A stretch of 64,000 nt of DNA from Collinsella aerofaciens (GTDB lineage Bacteria > Actinomycetota > Coriobacteriia > Coriobacteriales > Coriobacteriaceae). The stretch lies in assembly GCF_015670745.1 (NCBI RefSeq), contig NZ_JADPCH010000010.1, forward strand, positions 1-64,000, written 5' to 3'. Of the stretch, positions 8,292-17,475 are shown piece by piece. The notes beneath the pieces were generated by a model. It saw only the letters and a program-made list of their open reading frames with translations, did no database searches and was not told the DNA's origin. Made by a program: the position numbers and the translations under genes. Position 1 is the stretch's first letter, and the number at the start of each line of letters is the position of its first letter.

Positions 8292-8329
8292 ATGACCTCA
8301 CCGTGTCTCAGAGGTGTCATACATTTTTT
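8292..8329 (+). promoter_or_regulatory. Possible attenuator hairpin in the rpsT leader
   Basis: ATGACCTC (8292-8299) pairs with GAGGTGTCAT (8311-8320) with a two-base bulge. Three bases after the stem comes a run of six T (8324-8329). This lies between the promoter and the ribosome-binding site, where S20 feedback or attenuation could act. Confidence 0.4.
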
Positions 8330-8356
8330 GCAAGGAACTCGAAAGGAACTCCAGAA

Positions 8357-8623
8357 GTGGCAAACATCAAGTCTCAGAAGAAGCGTATCCGCACCAATGA
8401 GGCAGCTCGCATGCGTAACAAGGCTGTCAAGTCCGAGCTCAAGACGCTGACCAAGCACGTCCAGTCCGCCGTCGCCGAGGGCGACGCCGAGAAGGCCCAG
8501 GCTGCCCTCAAGACCGTCACCAAGCGTCTCGACATGGCTGCCGCCAAGCATGTTATCCACAAGAACCAGGCTTCCAACCGCAAGTCCGGTCTTGCCAAGC
8601 TCGTGAACAGCATCAACGCCTAA
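8357..8623 (+). CDS. rpsT: 30S ribosomal protein S20
   Basis: An 88-aa, lysine/arginine-rich protein that binds 16S rRNA. The N-terminus [23 protein letters not shown] and the alternating basic helices are typical of bacterial S20. The start is GTG at 8357; AAGGA lies about 10 nt upstream. The frame stays open to 8288, but that part is the leader. Its promoter and following terminator make it a single-gene unit between holA and lepA. Confidence 0.95.
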   Translation: MANIKSQKKRIRTNEAARMRNKAVKSELKTLTKHVQSAVAEGDAEKAQAALKTVTKRLDMAAAKHVIHKNQASNRKSGLAKLVNSINA

Positions 8624-8657
8624 GTTGTAAATTTCACACCACACAGATTACGCGCAT

Positions 8658-8695
8658 AAATGGAGCCTGTTTTATGGAACAGGCTCCATTTTTTG
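8658..8695 (+). terminator. Rho-independent terminator after rpsT
   Basis: A perfect 14-bp stem (AAATGGAGCCTGTT at 8658-8671 with 8678-8691), loop TTATGG, then a T-run. It separates rpsT from lepA. Confidence 0.92.
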
Positions 8696-8706
8696 TACCG
8701 CTCGGG

Positions 8707-8712
8707 TAAGAT
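8707..8712 (+). promoter_or_regulatory. -10 box close to the lepA start
   Basis: TAAGAT ends only 7 bp before the lepA ATG at 8720, in the context CGCTCGGG-TAAGAT. A transcript from here would begin at or next to the ATG. No Shine-Dalgarno sequence fits between the two, so a leaderless mRNA is plausible. Confidence 0.45.
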
Positions 8713-8719
8713 AGTCCGC

Positions 8720-10531
8720 ATGAATACTTCAATTGACATTTCCCACATCCGCAACTTCTCAATCGTTGCGCACATCGACCATGGCAAGTCCACGATCAGC
8801 GATCGCATCCTCGAGCTCACCCATACCGTCGACGAACGCGACATGGAGTCGCAGCTGCTCGACACCATGGATATCGAGCGCGAGCGCGGCATCACGATCA
8901 AGTCCAATGCCGTTCGCGTGTCCTATGACGCCGACGATGGCGAGACGTATCAGTTCAATCTGATCGATACGCCGGGCCACGTGGACTTTACCTATGAGGT
9001 CTCGCGCTCGCTGGCAGCCTGTGAGGGCGCGGTGCTCGTTGTCGACGCCACACAGGGCGTCGAGGCACAGACCGTCTCCAACGCGACGCTTGCCATGAAC
9101 GCCAATCTGGACATTGTGCCGGCCATCAACAAGATCGACCTGCCCTCGGCTCATCCCGACGAGGTTAAGACCGAGATCGAGGATGACCTGGCGATTCCTG
9201 CCGATGATGCCGTGTGTGTCTCGGGCAAGACCGGCGAGGGCATCCACGATCTGCTGGAGTCCATTGTCTTTTTGATCTCTCCGCCCAAGGGCGATGCGAA
9301 CGCGCCGCTCAAGGCACTCATCCTGGATTCGTACTTCGACGAGTATCGTGGCGTCGTCGCCACGGTGCGCATCTTTGACGGCTCCATCAAAAAGGGCGAT
9401 ACCCTGCGCATGATGCAGGCAAAGGGCGACTTTTTGGTCGATGGCGTGGGCGTCAAGCGTCCCGCCGAGACCCCGGTCGATGCGCTGACGGTCGGCGAGG
9501 TGGGCTACGTGGTCACGGGCCTGAAGGACCCCGAGGCCGTTCGCGTGGGCGATACCCTCACGTGGGCGTCGAATCCCTGCCCCGAGCCGCTTCCCGGTTA
9601 CCGCGAGGCCAAGCCCATGGTCTATACGGGCCTGTTCCCGATCGATAACAAGGACTACGAGAACCTGCGTGACGCGCTCGATAAGCTGCACGTCAACGAC
9701 CCGTCGTTGGTGTGGGAGCCCGAGACCTCGGTGGCGCTCGGCTTTGGCTTCCGCGTGGGCTTCTTGGGCCTGCTGCACATGGAAGTCGTCAAGGAACGCC
9801 TGGAGCGCGAGTTCAATCTTGACCTCATTGCCACGAGTCCATCGGTCGACTATCACGTCTACAAGACTGACGGCGAGATGATTGATGTCCGCAGCCCGCA
9901 GGATCTGCCCGAGGCTACGCGCATCGAGCGCATTGAGGAGCCCTACCTCAAGGCCAAGATTATCTGCCCGCCCGAGTATACGGGTGCCGTCATGCAGCTC
10001 GCTATCGAGCACCGCGGCATTACTACCGACATGATCCATCTCACGAGCAAGTCGGTCGAGATGCGCTTCGATATGCCGCTTGCCGAGCTCATCTTGGATT
10101 TCTTTGACCAGCTCAAGAGCCGAACCAAGGGCTATGCCTCGCTCGACTACGAGTTCAACGAGTATCGTCCCTCCGAGCTCGTGAAGCTCGATATCTTGCT
10201 TTCGGGCGACGAGGTGGACGCGCTGTCGTTTATCGTCCACAAGGACAAGGCCTACGGTCTTGCCCGCGGTCTATGCGACAAGCTCAAGGAAATCATTCCG
10301 CGTCAGCTGTTCGAGGTTCCCATCCAGGGTGCTATCGGCAACAAGATCATTGCCCGCTCCACCGTCAAGGCGCGTCGCAAGGACGTGCTTGCCAAGTGCT
10401 ACGGCGGCGATATCTCGCGTAAGCGCAAACTGCTCGAGAAGCAGAAAGAGGGCAAGAAACGCATGAAGGCCATCGGTTCTGTCGAGGTTCCGCAGGAGGC
10501 CTTTATGGCGATCCTCAAGGTGGACGAGTAG
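8720..10531 (+). CDS. lepA: Elongation factor 4 (back-translocase GTPase)
   Basis: A translational GTPase acting on stalled or mis-translocated ribosomes (603 aa). G1 is AHIDHGKST near residue 15, G2 is RGITI, G3 is DTPGH and G4 is NKIDLP. An EF-G-like domain follows ([16 protein letters not shown]), then the LepA-specific C-terminal domain ([39 protein letters not shown]). The ATG at 8720 is chosen because the longer frame from 8660 runs through the rpsT terminator hairpin. dusB follows 4 nt after the stop. Confidence 0.96.
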   Translation: MNTSIDISHIRNFSIVAHIDHGKSTISDRILELTHTVDERDMESQLLDTMDIERERGITIKSNAVRVSYDADDGETYQFNLIDTPGHVDFTYEVSRSLAACEGAVLVVDATQGVEAQTVSNATLAMNANLDIVPAINKIDLPSAHPDEVKTEIEDDLAIPADDAVCVSGKTGEGIHDLLESIVFLISPPKGDANAPLKALILDSYFDEYRGVVATVRIFDGSIKKGDTLRMMQAKGDFLVDGVGVKRPAETPVDALTVGEVGYVVTGLKDPEAVRVGDTLTWASNPCPEPLPGYREAKPMVYTGLFPIDNKDYENLRDALDKLHVNDPSLVWEPETSVALGFGFRVGFLGLLHMEVVKERLEREFNLDLIATSPSVDYHVYKTDGEMIDVRSPQDLPEATRIERIEEPYLKAKIICPPEYTGAVMQLAIEHRGITTDMIHLTSKSVEMRFDMPLAELILDFFDQLKSRTKGYASLDYEFNEYRPSELVKLDILLSGDEVDALSFIVHKDKAYGLARGLCDKLKEIIPRQLFEVPIQGAIGNKIIARSTVKARRKDVLAKCYGGDISRKRKLLEKQKEGKKRMKAIGSVEVPQEAFMAILKVDE

Positions 10532-10535
10532 GTCT

Positions 10536-11579
10536 ATGGCGCTTTCCGAATATAGTCTGCGGCTGCTGGGCGCCTATGCCGAGCAGCCGTTCCTTATGGC
10601 TCCCATGGCGGGCGTGACCGACCCCGCCTACCGCATCATGTGCCGTCGCCGCGGTGCCAATCTCGCCTATAGCGAGATGGTGAGCGTGGCGGGCCTTGCC
10701 TATGCTAGCAACAAAACGTGGCGCCTGGTGCTGCCGGCCGACGAGGAGCAGCAGATTTGCGTGCAGCTCTTTGGCTCCAAGCCCGAGCAGTTTGCGAGCG
10801 CCGTCGCCGCCGTCGAGGATCGTGTGGGCGATCGTCTGTCGCTCATCGATATCAATATGGCATGCCCCGCCCGCAAGGTCGTTACCAAGGGCGAGGGCTC
10901 GGCGCTTATGCGCACACCCGATCTGGCCGAGAAGATTGTTGAGGCAGCTGTGGGCGCGGCTCATGTTCCCGTGACCGTGAAGATTCGCAAGGGTTTTTAT
11001 GCCGAGGACCGCAACGCCGCAACGTTTGCCCAGATGCTCGAAGGGGCGGGCGCCTCCGCAGTTGCCGTGCACGGTCGTTGTGCCACGCAGCTCTATACGG
11101 GGCAGGCCGATTGGTCTGTCGTCGATGAGGTCGCAGATGCCGTCGAGATTCCCGTGATTGGTTCGGGCGATGTGTTCTGCGCCGAGGATGCCGCGGAGCA
11201 TCTGCGCAGTTCTGGTGCCAGCGCGGTGTTTATCGCGCGCGGCATCTATGGTAATCCCTGGGTGTTCGGTGATGCTCGCGCCCTTGCGCTCGATGGCATA
11301 CCGGTGCCGGCGCGCAGCTCCGTCGAGCGCCTGGACGCCCTGCGTGAACACCTAACGCTGACGCACGAGCTTCTGCCGCTCATGTCGCGTGCCCGCACGT
11401 ACGCAAGCTGGTACTTAAAAGGCATGCCCCATGCCGCCGCTTGGCGTGCCCATGTGGTGCGCTGTTCCACATACGAGGAGTTTATGGTGCTGGTCGATGA
11501 GATCGAGCGCGATGTGGTGGCCTGCGAGGCCGCACTTGCCGCCGGCGAATCGGTGCCCCCTCATCCGCTGGAGGCTTAA
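10536..11579 (+). CDS. dusB: tRNA-dihydrouridine synthase, DusB type
   Basis: An FMN-dependent enzyme that reduces uridines in the tRNA D-loop (347 aa). It is a TIM barrel beginning PFLMAPMAGVTDPAYR. It carries the catalytic-cysteine loop INMACPARKVVTKGEGSALM, the FMN/phosphate sites VTVKIRKGF and VIGSGDVF, and a C-terminal helical RNA-binding region. GNPWVFG is present as in the Dus family. It lies between lepA and hemW with gaps of 4 and 2 nt, so the three are probably one transcript. Assignment to DusB rather than another Dus is by best overall resemblance. Confidence 0.9.
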   Translation: MALSEYSLRLLGAYAEQPFLMAPMAGVTDPAYRIMCRRRGANLAYSEMVSVAGLAYASNKTWRLVLPADEEQQICVQLFGSKPEQFASAVAAVEDRVGDRLSLIDINMACPARKVVTKGEGSALMRTPDLAEKIVEAAVGAAHVPVTVKIRKGFYAEDRNAATFAQMLEGAGASAVAVHGRCATQLYTGQADWSVVDEVADAVEIPVIGSGDVFCAEDAAEHLRSSGASAVFIARGIYGNPWVFGDARALALDGIPVPARSSVERLDALREHLTLTHELLPLMSRARTYASWYLKGMPHAAAWRAHVVRCSTYEEFMVLVDEIERDVVACEAALAAGESVPPHPLEA

Positions 11580-11581
11580 GG

Positions 11582-12814
11582 GTGGCCGTTACCGCGCTGT
11601 ACGTGCACGTGCCGTTTTGCGCCCAAAAGTGCCGGTACTGCGACTTTGACTCGCGCAGTTTTGCTCCGTGTGATCTGAGCGCTGCGCTCGATGCCTATTT
11701 TGAGCAGTTGTTCGCGCGTCTCGATGCTTTTGGCAAGGCTGGTGCCCTTGACCAGATCCGCACCGTCTATGTTGGCGGCGGTACGCCGTCGCTGGCGGGG
11801 GAGCGCCTGGTGGAGCTGGCGCGGCGTATTCGTGCGTGGTGCGCCCCCGTTGAGTTTACCTGCGAGGCCAATCCCGAGTCGCTGACCGCCGAGCTTGCCG
11901 CTGCACTTGCCAAGGTTGGTGTCACACGCGTCTCTCTGGGCGTGCAAACGCTCGATAACACCGAACTTACCGCTATCGGCCGTATTCACGATGCCGATCG
12001 GGCGCTCGCCGCCATCGCGACAGTCAAGACCGCTGGGCTTGACGTGTCGTGCGACCTTATGTGCGGACTTCCCGGGCAGACCGCAGCGAGTTGGAAGCGC
12101 ACGCTCGATGGCGTGCTGGTGGCGGCGCCGCATCATGTGTCGGTGTACCCGCTCACGCTCGAGGAGGCCACGCCGCTCTACCTCATGGCGTGTCGCGACG
12201 AGTCGCTCGAGCCCGACGAGGATTTTCAGGCCGCCTGCATGGATATGGCACGCGAGCTCCTGGGTGCGGCCGGTTATCACCCCTATGAGGTGGCGAGCTA
12301 TGCGCTCGACGGCCATGAGTGCGCCCATAACATTGCCTACTGGACCGGACGGGGCTACCTGGGCCTGGGTCGTTCTGCCGCGGGCATGCTCGACGCCGAG
12401 GATTTCGACCGTCTTGCAGGTTTGTTCTCCGGCGTGTCTTCTCGAGGCGATGCGCACCGCGTGCGTCTGGTGCAACGCGACGATGACGCGACGGCGTTCG
12501 AGGCCGAACATCTGTCGCAGCGCGAGGCTGCGGCCGAAGACCTGATGCTCGCCTGTCGCATGACGCGCGGTGTCGCGTCCGACCTGTTGGTTCGCGCGGC
12601 TCGTGTCATCCCGGCCGATGAGCTGGCAGCTGCCTGCGATCGCGCACTCGAATTGGGTCTTGCCACTTGGGTGCCCGAGACGTTCGGGGTCCATGGGGGA
12701 CCCTTCACTTCGGCAGATGTCGTCGCGGGTCATGTTCGAGCTCGTCTGGCGCCGACCCACCTGGGCTGGCTCGATGGAAATGTTCTGTTCGAGCTGTTTT
12801 GGGATCTAGCTTAG
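11582..12814 (+). CDS. hemW: Radical SAM heme chaperone HemW
   Basis: A HemN-like radical SAM protein, now known to be a heme-trafficking chaperone rather than an oxidase (410 aa). The N-terminus YVHVPFCAQKCRYCDF has the CxxxCxxC cluster motif followed by the HemW-type YCDF. VGGGTPSLAG binds SAM and CDLMCGLPGQT follows. The C-terminal HemN_C region contains the conserved NIAYWTGRGYLGLGRSAAG. The GTG start at 11582 is 2 nt after the dusB stop. In many Gram-positives hemW is followed by hrcA; here that position holds a membrane-type DnaJ. Confidence 0.91.
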   Translation: MAVTALYVHVPFCAQKCRYCDFDSRSFAPCDLSAALDAYFEQLFARLDAFGKAGALDQIRTVYVGGGTPSLAGERLVELARRIRAWCAPVEFTCEANPESLTAELAAALAKVGVTRVSLGVQTLDNTELTAIGRIHDADRALAAIATVKTAGLDVSCDLMCGLPGQTAASWKRTLDGVLVAAPHHVSVYPLTLEEATPLYLMACRDESLEPDEDFQAACMDMARELLGAAGYHPYEVASYALDGHECAHNIAYWTGRGYLGLGRSAAGMLDAEDFDRLAGLFSGVSSRGDAHRVRLVQRDDDATAFEAEHLSQREAAAEDLMLACRMTRGVASDLLVRAARVIPADELAAACDRALELGLATWVPETFGVHGGPFTSADVVAGHVRARLAPTHLGWLDGNVLFELFWDLA

Positions 12815-12824
12815 GTCGCTCGGG

Positions 12825-12830
12825 TAGAAT
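12825..12830 (+). promoter_or_regulatory. Putative -10 box for the DnaJ-like gene
   Basis: TAGAAT in the context CGCTCGGG-TAGAAT, 42 bp before the ATG at 12873. The upstream ten bases, CGCTCGGGTA, are identical to those at the lepA -10 box. Confidence 0.45.
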
Positions 12831-12872
12831 TACCGGAATATATACGCTGCTGTGAGCAGGAGGTTGCCGCGC

Positions 12873-13976
12873 ATGGCGACGATGAACGAAAAAGATTACT
12901 ACGAGATTCTGGGTGTCTCCAAGGACGCCACCTCGCGTGATATTCAAAAGGCCTTCCAGCAAAAGGCCCGCAAGCTCCATCCGGACGTCAACAAAGAGCC
13001 GGATGCCGAGGAAAAGTTTAAAGAGGTTTCCGAGGCCTACGCCGTGCTTTCGGACGAGCAGAAGCGTTCGCGCTACGACGCCATGCGTTCGGACAATCCC
13101 TTTGCCGGTGCTCCTACGGCTTCGCCCTATGGTGGCGGCTACGCCGGCAGCACGGGTTATGGCAATCCTTTTGAGGGCGGCTTTCCTTTTGGCGGTGCCT
13201 GGGGCCAGCAGCGTCGTGGGCAGGCTGCCTATAATCCCGAGAACGGTGCCAACGTGGTCGTCGATATCAAACTCGACGCCAAGGAGGCCAAGGGCGGTGC
13301 CCGCAAGACCGTCCGCTATACGCGTTTCGATACGTGCGGACATTGCGGCGGCTCGGGCTCCGTTTCGTCTGAGCATGCCCATACCTGCCCGAGCTGCGGT
13401 GGCCGCGGCCACATCGACGTCGACCTGTCCTTCCTGTTTGGTGCGGGTGCGTTCCAGTCGGTCTGCCCCGAGTGCGGCGGTTCCGGTAAAGTCGTGGCCG
13501 ATCCCTGCCCTGATTGCGGCGGCAGCGGTCGTACTCGCGTAACCTCCGAGCAGACGATTGAGTTTCCTGCCGGCACGCACGATGGCGACGAGGTCCGCAT
13601 TGGCGGCATGGGTCATGCTGGCACCAACGGTGCCGCGGGCGGCGACCTGGTCGGCCGCGCCCATGTTGAGGCCGAGCGCTTGGAAGGCAAAGCTCGTACC
13701 GGTTTTTACCTGATGGGCATCGTAGCGCCGTTTTTGGTACTCTCGGCCATCTCGGGTGTGTTCTCGGCCTTTGCCGTGATGTGCTTTATTCCGTTTACCA
13801 TGGGCCTGTTCATGGTGCTTTCGGACGGTGTGCTTCATCGCGGCCTGCTGTGGTGGAAGCGCGGTGCGATGCAGTTTGCCAACGGTTTTGCCAATGGCTT
13901 CATGTTCGCGCTCGTGTCGGTTTGGTTCGCAAGCTGCTCGCAACGGGCCATGCTTTCGCCGTACCAAATGCAATAA
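12873..13976 (+). CDS. DnaJ-like chaperone with C-terminal membrane domain
   Basis: A 367-aa J-protein. The J domain (about 7-72) has HPD at 36-38, followed by a G/F-rich stretch (75-118). All four CxxCxGxG zinc repeats are present, at about 155, 172, 198 and 212. After a short remnant of the substrate-binding domain ([18 protein letters not shown]), the usual CTD II and dimerisation region is missing. It is replaced by a hydrophobic domain (about 277-355) that can form three to four membrane helices with a WWKR loop. It could anchor a DnaK partner at the membrane. RBS AGGAGG precedes the ATG at 12873. A canonical dnaJ follows 81 nt downstream. The J and zinc parts are certain; the membrane role is inferred. 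Confidence 0.82.
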   Translation: MATMNEKDYYEILGVSKDATSRDIQKAFQQKARKLHPDVNKEPDAEEKFKEVSEAYAVLSDEQKRSRYDAMRSDNPFAGAPTASPYGGGYAGSTGYGNPFEGGFPFGGAWGQQRRGQAAYNPENGANVVVDIKLDAKEAKGGARKTVRYTRFDTCGHCGGSGSVSSEHAHTCPSCGGRGHIDVDLSFLFGAGAFQSVCPECGGSGKVVADPCPDCGGSGRTRVTSEQTIEFPAGTHDGDEVRIGGMGHAGTNGAAGGDLVGRAHVEAERLEGKARTGFYLMGIVAPFLVLSAISGVFSAFAVMCFIPFTMGLFMVLSDGVLHRGLLWWKRGAMQFANGFANGFMFALVSVWFASCSQRAMLSPYQMQ

Positions 13977-14012
13977 CATCAAACCCTTTGTTTGCGGTCG
14001 GTCCAGCTTGGG

Positions 14013-14018
14013 TATAGG
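14013..14018 (+). promoter_or_regulatory. Putative -10 box for dnaJ
   Basis: TATAGG after CTTGGG, 40 bp before the dnaJ GTG. TTTGCG at 13991-13996 is a possible -35 with 16-bp spacing. Confidence 0.4.
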
Positions 14019-14057
14019 ACGCACTGTGACAATAATGAAAGTCGGAAGGATTCGGTC

Positions 14058-15206
14058 GTGTCGGAAAATAGGGATTACTACGAGGTGCTTGGCGTCGACA
14101 GGGATGCCGACGCGCGGACGATTAAGCGTGCGTTTCTAAAGAAGGCCCGTACCGTACATCCGGATGTTTCGGACGACCCCGAGGCCGAGGCCAAGTTCAA
14201 GGAGCTCAACGAGGCCTATTCCGTTCTTTCCGATGAGCAGAAGCGTGCTAACTACGACCGTTACGGCACTGCCGACGGCCCTGGTGGTTCGGGCTACGTC
14301 GATATCAACGATATCTTTGGTGGCATGGGCATGGACGACCTCTTCTCGTCGTTCTTTGGCGGCGGTGCCGGCGGTGGCGCCCGCAGCCGTCGTGAGCGTC
14401 GTCGCGGACGAGACATGGCCATCTCGCTTTCGGTGACGCTCGAGGAGGCGGCGCTCGGCTGCAAAAAGACAATCAGCTATGACCGCCTTGCTCCTTGCGA
14501 GGACTGCAATGGCACCGGTAGGGCAGAGGGCGCACAGGAAAAGCAGTGCGGCCGCTGCCACGGTACGGGCTACGTCACGACGGTTCAGCGATCGTTTTTG
14601 GGCCAGGTTCAGTCTTCCTCGCCTTGCCCCGACTGCCATGGCGAGGGCACGGTTATCGATCATCCCTGCGAGACCTGCGACGGTCAAGGCCGTACGCCTT
14701 CGCACGAAAAGATCGACATCGATATTCCCGCCGGCGTTTCGACCGGTCGCCAGCTGCGTGTGAGCGGCTTTGGCGAGGCCGGCCTTCGCGGCGAGCCTTC
14801 GGGCGACCTGATTGTCAACGTGCGCGTCGCCGACCATGAGCGCTTTAAGCGCAACGGTGACGACCTGTACCTGGTGAGCGATATCTCGATTGCGCAGGCT
14901 GCGCTCGGCTGCGAGATCGAGGTCGAGGGCATTATGCCCGACGAGGTCGTTAAGGTGACGGTTCCCGCCGGCGCCCAGTACGGCGACACCGTGAGCGTCA
15001 ATAATTACGGCATGCCGCGCATTGGCGGTGGCGGTTCGCGTGGCCGCCTGATCGTGCAACTGCGCGTGGTCGTTCCCACCAATCTTTCCAATAAGCAACG
15101 CGAACTGCTCCGTGCTTTTGCCGATGAGATGGGCGATGACGTCGCTTCTGGTAAGAAGTCGGTGACCGACCGTATTAAGAGTGCCCTCGACGATATCCTC
15201 GATTAA
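14058..15206 (+). CDS. dnaJ: Chaperone protein DnaJ
   Basis: The canonical Hsp40 co-chaperone of DnaK, 382 aa. It has a J domain with HPD at 34-36, a G/F linker (about 72-110) and four zinc repeats (CEDCNGTG, CGRCHGTG, CPDCHGEG, CETCDGQG between about 147 and 211). Two C-terminal substrate domains and the dimerisation tail follow. The GTG at 14058 is preceded by GGAAGGA; the in-frame extension to 13992 overlaps the promoter. No dnaK, grpE or hrcA is nearby, so this is probably the second dnaJ that actinobacteria keep beside hemW and phoH. Confidence 0.94.
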   Translation: MSENRDYYEVLGVDRDADARTIKRAFLKKARTVHPDVSDDPEAEAKFKELNEAYSVLSDEQKRANYDRYGTADGPGGSGYVDINDIFGGMGMDDLFSSFFGGGAGGGARSRRERRRGRDMAISLSVTLEEAALGCKKTISYDRLAPCEDCNGTGRAEGAQEKQCGRCHGTGYVTTVQRSFLGQVQSSSPCPDCHGEGTVIDHPCETCDGQGRTPSHEKIDIDIPAGVSTGRQLRVSGFGEAGLRGEPSGDLIVNVRVADHERFKRNGDDLYLVSDISIAQAALGCEIEVEGIMPDEVVKVTVPAGAQYGDTVSVNNYGMPRIGGGGSRGRLIVQLRVVVPTNLSNKQRELLRAFADEMGDDVASGKKSVTDRIKSALDDILD

Positions 15207-15215
15207 GGAGCCCGC

Positions 15216-16508
15216 GTGCTCGCACCTCATATTTCCGTCGTCAACCTCGGCTGCCGCGTCAACCGGGTTGAGTCTGACCGTATCACTGCCGATCTTATGC
15301 GTCTGGGCTTTGCTATTGTGGATCCCCAGGATGCCGATCTGATCGTCATTAACACCTGTGCCGTTACGGGCGAGGCCGAGGCCAAGACCCGTAAGGCCGT
15401 CCGTCATGCGCTGGCCCATCCTAACGAGCCCTATGTGCTTGTGACCGGTTGCGTGGTCAATTTACATCCCGAGGAGCTGCTGGAGCTTTCGGATCGCGTG
15501 ATCGCCGAGCCGTCCAAGATCGATGTCGCCGAACGTGTCTGCGAGGTGTTGGGCGTTGAGTCCGATAGCGTTCCCGCCTGTAGTGATGGCGAGGTGGTCG
15601 ATGCGCTCGGTCGCTCTCGCCTGGGCGTGAAGATTCAGGACGGCTGCAACCATCGCTGCACCTATTGCATTGTGTGGAAGGCACGCGGCCCCGAGCGCTC
15701 CGTGCCCGTTGAGTCCGTGCTCGAGCAAGTTCGTGAGGCCCAGGAGGCCGGCGTGCCCGAGGTGGTGCTGACCGGTGTGAACCTGGGTGCCTACGATGGC
15801 AAGAGCGCGACCGACGAGCACGTCGAAATCGATGAGCTGCTCGAGGCCATCATGGAGCGCACGTCTATTCCGCATGTGCGCATTTCCTCGGTCGAGCCCA
15901 TGGATATCTCCGAGCGCCTGCTTAAGGTTATGGCGCGCCACCCGCAGCGTATCGCCCCGTTTTTGCACCTGCCCGTGCAGTCCGGCTGCACGGCGACCCT
16001 GCATCGCATGGGCCGTCCCTATAGCGCCGAGGCCTTTGAGGACACGGTGCGTATGATTCGCGCCAACTTGCCCCAGGCGTCCCTTTCGTGCGATGTCATC
16101 GTCGGTTTTCCTGGTGAGACGGACGAGGAGTTCGAGGAGTCGCTGGCTCTGTGTCGCCGTGTTGGTTTCTCGCGTATGCACGTGTTCCGCTACAGCAAGC
16201 GTCCCGGCACCCTTGCCGCCGATATGCCCGACCAGGTGCCGCCCGAGGTTATGGCCGAGCGCAGCCGTCGTATGCGAGCCGCCGCACAGGAGCTCGCTAT
16301 TGCCGACGCTCGTCGTCGCGTGGGCACGGTCGAGCGTGCCGTGCTCGAGTATGGTGACAACCTGACGCTCGGCTCGTTCCATCATGCCCGTCTTGACGAT
16401 ACCTGTGGACTTACAGCCCCGTGCCTGCTCGATGTTGCTATCATCGGAGTCGATGATTCCGGCTTGGTCCATGCACGCAGGGAGGTTCATGGAAGCCTCG
16501 AAGATTAG
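15216..16508 (+). CDS. mtaB: tRNA t6A37 methylthiotransferase MtaB
   Basis: Adds the methylthio group to t6A37 of tRNA to give ms2t6A (430 aa). The N-terminal UPF0004 domain begins VVNLGCRVNRVESD, the NLGC-x-VN form that separates MtaB from MiaB and RimO. Auxiliary-cluster cysteines lie in NTCAVT and TGCV. The radical SAM motif is CNHRCTYC, and a C-terminal TRAM-like segment follows. GTG start at 15216 with AAGGAG upstream. Its 3' end overlaps the phoH start by 20 bases. MiaB and RimO paralogues are also in this window. Confidence 0.92.
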   Translation: MLAPHISVVNLGCRVNRVESDRITADLMRLGFAIVDPQDADLIVINTCAVTGEAEAKTRKAVRHALAHPNEPYVLVTGCVVNLHPEELLELSDRVIAEPSKIDVAERVCEVLGVESDSVPACSDGEVVDALGRSRLGVKIQDGCNHRCTYCIVWKARGPERSVPVESVLEQVREAQEAGVPEVVLTGVNLGAYDGKSATDEHVEIDELLEAIMERTSIPHVRISSVEPMDISERLLKVMARHPQRIAPFLHLPVQSGCTATLHRMGRPYSAEAFEDTVRMIRANLPQASLSCDVIVGFPGETDEEFEESLALCRRVGFSRMHVFRYSKRPGTLAADMPDQVPPEVMAERSRRMRAAAQELAIADARRRVGTVERAVLEYGDNLTLGSFHHARLDDTCGLTAPCLLDVAIIGVDDSGLVHARREVHGSLED

Positions 16509-17475
16509 ACTTACCGTTCCCGAGGGAATTGATCCCTCATGCGTTTTGGGCGCCGGCGACGGCGTCCTTCGCGCGCTCGAGAGCTTGGTTTGCGCCCATG
16601 TGGTCGCCCGTGGCGATAGCATCGCCGTGTGCGGTGACCCGGACGAGGTCGAACTCGTGGCGCGTTTTTTCGAACACGCTTTTCGCGAGGCGGCCGCCGG
16701 GCGCACGCTGTCTGCCGATGATGTCTCTCGCTGCCTGGTCGTCTTGCGCGACGGTGAGCACGAGGCTACGTCGCTTCGCGATGACGTGCTGCTTTCGTAT
16801 CGCGGCCGCGTCATTCGCCCCAAGACGCTTGGGCAAAAGCGCTATGTGGATGCCATCCGCTCGCATACCATCACGTTTGGCTTGGGTCCTGCCGGTACCG
16901 GTAAGACCTATCTGGCTATGGCGCTCGCCGTTGCCGCGCTCAAGCGTCACGAGGTGGGCCGTCTGATCTTGACGCGTCCGGTTGTCGAGGCGGGGGAGAA
17001 TCTGGGCTTTTTGCCCGGCACCCTCGAGGAAAAGATCGATCCCTACATGCGTCCGCTTTACGACGCCCTTTTTGACATGATGGATCGCGAGCGCACCGAT
17101 GAGCTTATGGAGCGCGGCGTGATCGAGATTGCCCCGCTTGCCTATATGCGCGGCCGCACGCTGAGCGATGCCTTCGTGGTGCTCGACGAGGCGCAAAATA
17201 CCACGCCCGAGCAGATGAAGATGTTTCTGACGCGCTTGGGTTTTAACTCCAAGTTCGTGATTACTGGCGACCTGAGCCAGCGCGACCTGGTGGGTCGTCG
17301 TGGTGGCTTGGCGGATGTCGAGAAGATTTTGGGCCGTGTCGACGATGTCGCATTTTCGCACCTCGAGCGTGCCGACGTGGTGCGCCATGCCTTGGTGGGA
17401 CGTATCGTCGAGGCATATGATGCTTATGATGACGTGCGCGAGCAGCGCCCGCGCGACCGAAAGGAGTCCCGTTGA
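16489..17475 (+). CDS. PhoH-like ATPase (YbeZ type)
   Basis: A PhoH-family P-loop NTPase, 328 aa, usually linked to the RNase YbeY. Walker A is LGPAGTGKTYLAMA (about residues 130-143), Walker B is FVVLDEAQN, and FVITGDLSQRDL is the family's sensor-like motif. The ATG at 16489 follows GGAGG at 16481-16485 inside the end of mtaB; the reading frame is open further upstream but without a better site. The stop overlaps the ybeY start. The phoH-ybeY-dgkA-era-recO order is widely conserved and points to a role in ribosome or RNA maturation. Confidence 0.92.
   Translation: MEASKIRLTVPEGIDPSCVLGAGDGVLRALESLVCAHVVARGDSIAVCGDPDEVELVARFFEHAFREAAAGRTLSADDVSRCLVVLRDGEHEATSLRDDVLLSYRGRVIRPKTLGQKRYVDAIRSHTITFGLGPAGTGKTYLAMALAVAALKRHEVGRLILTRPVVEAGENLGFLPGTLEEKIDPYMRPLYDALFDMMDRERTDELMERGVIEIAPLAYMRGRTLSDAFVVLDEAQNTTPEQMKMFLTRLGFNSKFVITGDLSQRDLVGRRGGLADVEKILGRVDDVAFSHLERADVVRHALVGRIVEAYDAYDDVREQRPRDRKESR

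Noticed and set aside
8759-10240. Long minus-strand ORF opposite lepA
   Set aside because: An antisense shadow of the lepA codons; no ribosome-binding site and no recognisable domain.
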